10,337 bases of DNA from an uncultured Bacilli bacterium (lineage in GTDB: Bacteria; Bacillota_I; Bacilli_A; RF39; UBA660). The notes under the pieces were generated by a model that did no database searches, was not told the DNA's origin, and was given only the letters and a program-made list of their open reading frames with translations. The stretch is from contig CALVIQ010000056.1 in the NCBI GenBank assembly GCA_944331815.1, positions 1 to 10,337 of the forward strand, written 5' to 3'. This document shows, one piece after another, positions 7,213 to 10,337 of this stretch; within the stretch, counting starts at the first letter, position 1, and each line of letters opens with the position of its first letter. A program made the translations under genes and the position numbers.

Positions 7213-7871
7213 GAGGAAAAATAATAGTAATTGAAGGAACAGATTGTTCTGGAAAAGAAACACAAAGTAAAAAAATAATAGAAAAATTTAATAATTGTAA
7301 ATATTTTTCGTTCCCTAACTATGATTCTCCAACTGGTAAGATTATAGGTGGTCCTTATTTATGTAAATCATATATATGTGATGGTTGGTTTAAAGAAGGT
7401 GCTGATGCCGTAGATCCTAAAGTTTCTTCACTTTATTATGCAGCTGATAGAAAATATAATATTAACATAATTAATGAAATGTTAGATAAAGGCTACAATG
7501 TTGTGTTAGACAGATATGTGTATTCTAATATGGCTCATCAAGGTGGAAAAATAATAGATAGAAATGAACGTATTAAAATGTATAAATGGTTAGAACAATT
7601 AGAGTTTAATTTACTAGAATTACCACAACCTGATATTAAAATATTTTTACATGTTCCTTTAGAAGTATCTATGGAAATAAGAAAAAATAGAACTGAATCT
7701 TTTGATCAATTAGAATCTAATATAGAACACTTAAAACACGCTGAACAATCTTATTTAGAATTAGTTTCACTATATGATTTTATTAAAATAGATTGTACTA
7801 TCAATAATAAAATGAAATCAGTAGAAGAAATAAATGAAGAAATCTGTAAATGTTTAAAAAAAGTTTTGTAA
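7209..7871 (+). CDS. tmk: Thymidylate kinase (dTMP kinase)
   Basis: A 220-residue cytosolic P-loop kinase that phosphorylates dTMP to dTDP, the step after ThyX. The P-loop reads EGTDCSGKETQ (9-19). Lys16 is present, but Glu17 replaces the usual Ser/Thr after GK. The DR motif is LDRYVYSN (about 99-106), with Arg for substrate phosphate binding. Next come AHQGGKI, then PDIKIFLHVPLEVSMEIRKNR, the usual strand and lid region of TMP kinases. The ATG overlaps the TGA of thyX (ATGA), so the two are co-translated. GGTGAA 3 nt upstream supports the start. The divergent P-loop and the inserted region ICDGWFKEGADAVDP near residues 56-70 place it in the eukaryote/Firmicutes-type divergent branch rather than the E. 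coli type. A broader deoxynucleotide kinase is the alternative. Confidence 0.88.
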   Translation: MRGKIIVIEGTDCSGKETQSKKIIEKFNNCKYFSFPNYDSPTGKIIGGPYLCKSYICDGWFKEGADAVDPKVSSLYYAADRKYNINIINEMLDKGYNVVLDRYVYSNMAHQGGKIIDRNERIKMYKWLEQLEFNLLELPQPDIKIFLHVPLEVSMEIRKNRTESFDQLESNIEHLKHAEQSYLELVSLYDFIKIDCTINNKMKSVEEINEEICKCLKKVL

Positions 7872-7886
7872 ATTAAAACTTTTTTT
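7856..7886 (+). terminator. AT-rich terminator overlapping the tmk stop
   Basis: AAAAAAAGTTTT (7856-7867) pairs perfectly with AAAACTTTTTTT (7875-7886), with 12 pairs of which only one is G-C. The 7-nt loop contains the TAA stop of tmk. Seven T close the right arm. Stem stability is low, so it may leak. Confidence 0.55.
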
Positions 7887-7906
7887 CATATTATGTAATA
7901 GGTGGT
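7866..7906 (+). promoter_or_regulatory. Promoter and ribosome binding site of the phosphodiesterase gene
   Basis: The -35 TTGTAA (7866-7871) sits in the terminator loop over the tmk stop. It is followed by a 17-bp spacer and the -10 TATTAT (7889-7894). The expected start is the first G of GGTGGT (7901-7906), and the TTG start codon follows 3 nt later. This layout supports TTG as the real initiation codon. Confidence 0.55.
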
Positions 7907-7909
7907 AAC

Positions 7910-8551
7910 TTGAATATAATATCTCATAGAGGATCTAACGTAAGTAAATATAAAAAGAATACTAAACAAGCATTACTAACAGCAATCAATTTAGATTTTA
8001 TTGATGGAATTGAATTTGATGTAAGAATTACTAAAGATAAGAAAATAGTAATAATTCATGATCCTATTATTAATTTAGTTAGTAATGGGAGTGGTTTAGT
8101 TAAAAAATTAAAATATAAAAAATTATTAAAATATAATTTTGGAACAAAAGAAAATCCTAGTAAAATATGTTTATTAAAAGAATTACTAGACAATATAAAA
8201 AATAATAAAAAAATATTAATTGAATTAAAAGAAGAAAGTAATAATTATAAAGAATTTGTTGATATTGTTTATAATATTATAAAAAAATATAAATTAAATA
8301 TTTATATAGCAAGTTTTAATTATGAATTAATTAAATATTTTAGTAAATTTTATAATAAATGTGGATTAATTATAGGTAATGGAATAAATTTAGAAAGAAA
8401 ATATAATAATTTTGATTATAATATTTTAAGTTATAAATATCGAAAAATATATAATAAAAAAGAAACATTTTTATGGACAATTAATGAATTAAAAAAAGAT
8501 TTAAATAATTATAATATTATTACTGATAATCCTTATTTATTTAAAAACTAA
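7910..8551 (+). CDS. Glycerophosphodiester phosphodiesterase
   Basis: A 213-residue cytosolic GDPD-family enzyme (no signal peptide). The family hydrolyses glycerophosphodiesters to glycerol-3-phosphate plus alcohol, salvaging lipid head groups. The TIM-barrel catalytic set is complete: HRG at 6-8, metal ligands Glu35 and Asp37 (GIEFDVRI), the general-base HD at 50-51, ELK at 105-107 with Glu105 and Lys107, an aromatic TIN near 189-192, and the family-typical end IITDNP. It is slightly shorter than the usual 230-250. The start is TTG, chosen because GGTGGT lies 3 nt upstream and because the HRG motif is normally within the first 10 residues. Its 3' end overlaps the convergent DUF5698 gene by 15 nt, with no terminator between them. 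It has its own promoter, so it is not part of the dTMP operon. Confidence 0.9.
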   Translation: MNIISHRGSNVSKYKKNTKQALLTAINLDFIDGIEFDVRITKDKKIVIIHDPIINLVSNGSGLVKKLKYKKLLKYNFGTKENPSKICLLKELLDNIKNNKKILIELKEESNNYKEFVDIVYNIIKKYKLNIYIASFNYELIKYFSKFYNKCGLIIGNGINLERKYNNFDYNILSYKYRKIYNKKETFLWTINELKKDLNNYNIITDNPYLFKN

Positions 8552-8980
8552 TTGTTTAGCTGATTCTGATATTATTATAGCTTTATTGTCAATATTTAAT
8601 ATTTTGTCAATTATTTCTTTTCTTTTTTTTCTTTTAACCATAATCATTAATATATCTTTATTTATTAAATAAGTATTTTCCAGTTTACTTATTTTTTTAT
8701 ATTCTTTACTAACTATAAATAACATATTATTGCCTAAAGCTATTTTTTCTTCTAATATAGATCCCATATAACTTCCGATTAATGATCCAATTGCAAATAT
8801 TAATATTTTATATATATTATTATTTAATACAACTAAACTAGTTGAAATTATCCAAATAAATGATAAAATAAAATTTAATATTGCGCCTTCTAATTTTTTT
8901 CCATTTGAAACAATTATCATTCTTAATGTTCCAATACTGTTTTCTAATATTTTACAAATAAATATAAATAAATATATCAT
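8537..8980 (-). CDS. DUF5698/UPF0316 (YebE-like) membrane protein
   Basis: A 147-residue membrane protein of the UPF0316 type, of unknown function. Visible features are an N-terminal helix with the family-like NSIGTLRMIIVSNGKK, a second helix near 31-52 (FILSFIWIISTSLVVL) and a third near 58-75 running into the hallmark GSYMGSILEEKIALG. A short cytosolic alpha/beta tail follows (DILMIMVKRKKRKEII...). This is a shortened form of the DUF2179-like C-terminal domain seen in Bacillus YebE-type proteins. The ATG four codons upstream (8990-8992) has no ribosome binding site. Its G together with the following GTG forms GGTGAA (8990 down to 8985), which serves the ATG at 8980. The start is therefore moved to 8980. 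The gene is divergent from the pilin-DUF6273 gene and convergent with the phosphodiesterase. Confidence 0.75.
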   Translation of the reverse strand: MIYLFIFICKILENSIGTLRMIIVSNGKKLEGAILNFILSFIWIISTSLVVLNNNIYKILIFAIGSLIGSYMGSILEEKIALGNNMLFIVSKEYKKISKLENTYLINKDILMIMVKRKKRKEIIDKILNIDNKAIIISESAKQLVFK

Positions 8981-8984
8981 ATAT

Positions 8985-9026
8985 TTCACCATTATTATTA
9001 TGCTTTTTTTAATATGTTTTAATCAA
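8985..9026 (-). promoter_or_regulatory. Minus-strand promoter and ribosome binding site of the DUF5698 gene
   Basis: Read on the minus strand, TTGATT (9026-9021) is followed by 18 bp and CATAAT (9002-8997). Six bases later comes GGTGAA (8990-8985), so the predicted transcription start again coincides with the first G of the ribosome binding site. The -35 boxes of this promoter and the divergent pilin promoter are 3 bp apart. Confidence 0.45.
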
Positions 9027-9028
9027 GT

Positions 9029-9040
9029 ATTGTAAACAAT
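9029..9040. repeat. Short inverted repeat over the pilin promoter -35
   Basis: ATTGT-AA-ACAAT is a perfect 5-bp inverted repeat with a 2-nt centre, lying across the -35 box. It could be a small operator, but in such AT-rich DNA it may be chance. Confidence 0.25.
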
Positions 9041-9080
9041 TAATAAATATTGTATAATTGACTTAAGAATAGATGGTGAT
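9030..9080 (+). promoter_or_regulatory. Promoter and ribosome binding site of the pilin-DUF6273 gene
   Basis: The -35 TTGTAA (9030-9035), a 17-bp spacer and a perfect -10 TATAAT (9053-9058) match the lepA promoter geometry exactly. The start is expected near 9065, with a leader of about 19 nt. GGTGAT (9075-9080) is 3 nt before the ATG at 9084. Confidence 0.65.
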
Positions 9081-9083
9081 GTA

Positions 9084-10145
9084 ATGAAAAAAGCTTTCAC
9101 TTTAGTTGAATTGTTAGGTGTTATTATAGTATTAGGAGTATTAGCTTTAATAACGTATCCAATAATAGATAAAACGATAAAAAATAGTAAAGAAGAAGCC
9201 TTAAAACAAACAATAAAAAATATAGAAGACGCAGCGTATAATTATAGTGTTGAATATGATATTGGTTATAAAACATATTATAGATCATTACAATTATCTG
9301 ATTTAGTTTCAAATGGATTTTTAAAAGGGAAAATAATTAACCCTATAACAGATGAACAAATGAAAGGTTGTGTTTTATATAAATGGGATGAAGTAAATAA
9401 TCAATATATATTTGAATATGATGAGGAGTGTATTATTCCAATTCCAGCATCAATATCATTTGCTGAAGATTCATGGGAAACAATAAACACTATAGTAGAA
9501 ATGGGATTGGCAAATGATTATTATAATGTTGGTGATACAAAAGAAGTAACTGTAAATGGTTATACAAATGGAACTGAAAACACATTCACAGTACGAATAG
9601 CAAATATGTCAACACCAACAGAATGTGAAACAGAAGGATTTTCTCAAACAGCATGCGGATTTGTAGTAGAATTTGTTGATATTATAACTACTCACGTAAT
9701 GAATTCATTAGCCACTAATTCAGGTGGTTGGCCAGCAAGTGAACTGTATAGTTTTGTAAATAATGATTTGTATAACGCTTTACCAGATGAATTAAAAAAA
9801 ATAATAATTGATACATATACAGTATCAGGATCTGGAATTAAAGATTCAACAAATTTTGTTTCAAATGATAAGTTGTATTTGTTATCACCAAAAGAATTGT
9901 GGAATATGCAATATAATATAGATGCAGATAAATCAAGACAATTTGATTATTATAAAAATAATAATGTAACATTAAGTAACTATTCTGGAGAAATAAAATT
10001 ATATCAAGGTATTGAGACATCATGGTGGCTTAGAACTGCTGAACACAGTTCTGATGCTAGTTTTTCCATTGTTAATTCTGGATGGGATGCTGATATTGTT
10101 GATTCAGAATATGGTGTAGCTCCAGCATTTCGAATAGGTAATTAA
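9084..10145 (+). CDS. Prepilin-like protein with C-terminal DUF6273-like domain
   Basis: A 353-residue exported protein. The N-terminus MKKAFTLVELLGVIIVLGVL is a class III prepilin signal: basic leader, predicted cleavage after Ala4, Phe5 as +1, Glu9 as the +5 glutamate, then a hydrophobic helix (about 10-28). The pilin alpha-1 helix runs on to about residue 55, followed by a small domain with Cys96 and Cys116. From about 125 to 352 comes a DUF6273-like domain: SFAEDSWETINTIVEMG, VGDTKEVTVNG, a Cys181/Cys191 pair, LYLLSPKELW (264-273), TSWWLR (312-317) and GVAPAFRI (344-351). Such endings recall formylglycine-enzyme/C-type-lectin-like folds that display surface ligand-binding loops. It is likely a pseudopilin or adhesive tip protein needing a prepilin peptidase encoded elsewhere. 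Residues 318-340 have strikingly different base use (see findings). The gene has its own promoter and terminator, so it is monocistronic. Confidence 0.85.
   Translation: MKKAFTLVELLGVIIVLGVLALITYPIIDKTIKNSKEEALKQTIKNIEDAAYNYSVEYDIGYKTYYRSLQLSDLVSNGFLKGKIINPITDEQMKGCVLYKWDEVNNQYIFEYDEECIIPIPASISFAEDSWETINTIVEMGLANDYYNVGDTKEVTVNGYTNGTENTFTVRIANMSTPTECETEGFSQTACGFVVEFVDIITTHVMNSLATNSGGWPASELYSFVNNDLYNALPDELKKIIIDTYTVSGSGIKDSTNFVSNDKLYLLSPKELWNMQYNIDADKSRQFDYYKNNNVTLSNYSGEIKLYQGIETSWWLRTAEHSSDASFSIVNSGWDADIVDSEYGVAPAFRIGN
10020..10133 (+). other. Adenine-depleted segment of the DUF6273-like domain, candidate variable region
   Basis: This segment encodes residues 313-350, from the second residue of TSWWLR through GVAPAFR. 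By hand count, 10021-10140 has 24% A and 40% G+C, against 48% A and 22% G+C in the preceding 120 nt, while T barely changes. Between WWLR and the terminal block, 18 of 23 codons (10035-10103) end in T and only one is AAT. This fits AAY-to-NNY adenine mutagenesis at a C-type-lectin-like tip, but no template repeat or reverse transcriptase is visible here. Confidence 0.25.
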
Positions 10146-10147
10146 GT

Positions 10148-10185
10148 ATGATAAATTTTTTAAATAGAAAGTTTATCGTTTTTTT
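10148..10185 (+). terminator. Terminator of the pilin-DUF6273 gene
   Basis: Bases 10148-10160 pair with 10167-10179 through 13 consecutive pairs (including G-T wobbles) around the loop TAAATA. The T run continues to 10185. The hairpin starts 2 nt after the TAA stop. Confidence 0.75.
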
Positions 10186-10211
10186 ATAAAAAATATAAAA
10201 AATATAAAAAT
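10186..10211. repeat. Nine-base A-tract direct repeat, UP-element-like
   Basis: ATAAAAAAT occurs twice in tandem (10186-10194, 10195-10203), followed by a nearly complete third copy, ATAAAAAT (10204-10211). The array ends 6 bp before a TTGAAA -35 box, where A-rich UP elements usually sit. The near-helical period suggests intrinsic bending. Confidence 0.4.
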
Positions 10212-10217
10212 CGTGAA

Positions 10218-10245
10218 TTGAAAAAGTAAATTCCAGTTTCATAAT
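10218..10245 (+). promoter_or_regulatory. Candidate promoter in the intergenic tail
   Basis: TTGAAA (10218-10223), a 16-bp spacer and CATAAT (10240-10245) form a reasonable sigma-A promoter, preceded by the A-tract repeat. The -10 is embedded in TTTCA-TAATG-TGAAA (10237-10251), a 5-bp inverted repeat. No start codon with a ribosome binding site follows, and the next element is a terminator at 10266. Confidence 0.35.
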
Positions 10246-10265
10246 GTGAAATTAAAATGTAAGAG

Positions 10266-10291
10266 AAACGTCTATAATAAAGGCGTTTTTT
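10266..10291 (+). terminator. Second intergenic terminator
   Basis: AAACGTCT (10266-10273) pairs with AGGCGTTT (10281-10288) through 8 pairs including one G-T. The loop is ATAATAA, with six T at 10286-10291. It lies 120 nt after the pilin stop and beyond that gene's own terminator, so it probably ends another, short transcript or acts as backup. Confidence 0.65.
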
Positions 10292-10303
10292 GATATTAAT
10301 AAT

Positions 10304-10332
10304 TTGAAATTTTACAAAAAATAGTGTAAAAT
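10304..10332 (+). promoter_or_regulatory. Promoter with operator-like inverted repeat for a gene beyond the window
   Basis: TTGAAA (10304-10309), a 17-bp spacer and TAAAAT (10327-10332) form a promoter whose start would lie just past the window end. A perfect 8-bp inverted repeat, ATTTTACA (10309-10316) and TGTAAAAT (10325-10332), with an 8-nt gap, fills the spacer and covers the -10. That is the usual position of a repressor operator. Confidence 0.4.
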
Positions 10333-10337
10333 ATAAA

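Noticed and set aside
7210..7224. UGA read as Trp (Mycoplasma code), which would extend ThyX by four residues
   Set aside because: All Trp codons in the window are TGG, no gene has an internal TGA, and the ATGA overlap with tmk is a normal stop-start junction.
8537..8551. A bidirectional terminator at the convergent phosphodiesterase/DUF5698 overlap
   Set aside because: No hairpin with a T tail on either strand could be found there; the two coding regions simply overlap by 15 nt.
9124..9312. Minus-strand open frames inside the pilin gene (also 9838-10023)
   Set aside because: They are low-complexity Leu/Tyr-rich antisense shadows of AT-rich coding sequence with no initiation signals.
10146..10337. 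A diversity-generating template repeat, CRISPR array or tRNA in the tail region
   Set aside because: I see no near-copy of the 10020-10133 segment, no regularly spaced repeats beyond the 9-bp A-tract, and no cloverleaf. If a retroelement exists, it is outside the window.

Overview
The window is a very AT-rich stretch from a low-GC Gram-positive bacterium. It is probably a gut-type Bacilli/Mollicutes-like (former Tenericutes/Erysipelotrichia-like) lineage. This rests on extreme A/T codon use, the adjacent lepA-hemW pair typical of Firmicutes, a YfhO membrane protein, a UPF0316/DUF5698 protein and Gram-positive-style prepilins. All tryptophans are TGG and no reading frame contains an internal TGA, so the standard bacterial code fits better than the Mycoplasma code.

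Layout: (1) 1-297, the 3' end of a gene that looks like a type IV pilin/pseudopilin, closed by a clear terminator. (2) 355-2715, a YfhO-family polytopic membrane protein, probably for cell-envelope glycosylation. (3) 2770-4557, lepA (EF-4), followed by a short unexplained open stretch in the same frame and a terminator. (4) 4710-5783, hemW, a radical SAM heme chaperone. (5) 5815-7871, a two-gene dTMP unit: a tandem-domain ThyX-like thymidylate synthase overlapping a thymidylate kinase by ATGA. (6) 7910-8551, a glycerophosphodiester phosphodiesterase, converging with a minus-strand DUF5698 membrane protein (8537-8980). (7) 9084-10145, a prepilin-like protein fused to a C-terminal DUF6273-like domain. 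(8) 10146-10337, a gene-free regulatory tail with two terminators and two candidate promoters.

The regulatory sequence is compact and repetitive in design. Seven of the eight complete genes use a GGTGRT-type Shine-Dalgarno, usually exactly 3 nt before the start codon. Several promoters (TTGTAA, 17 bp, TATAAT) place their expected transcription start on the first G of that motif, giving leaders of about 9-11 nt.

The points most worth follow-up are the ThyX-like protein, whose two halves keep complementary parts of the active site, and the last 120 nt of the pilin-DUF6273 gene. There adenine falls from about 48% to 24% and 18 of 23 consecutive codons are NNT. That resembles the variable region of a diversity-generating retroelement, although no reverse transcriptase or template repeat lies inside the window. 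All motif positions and base counts were made by eye.
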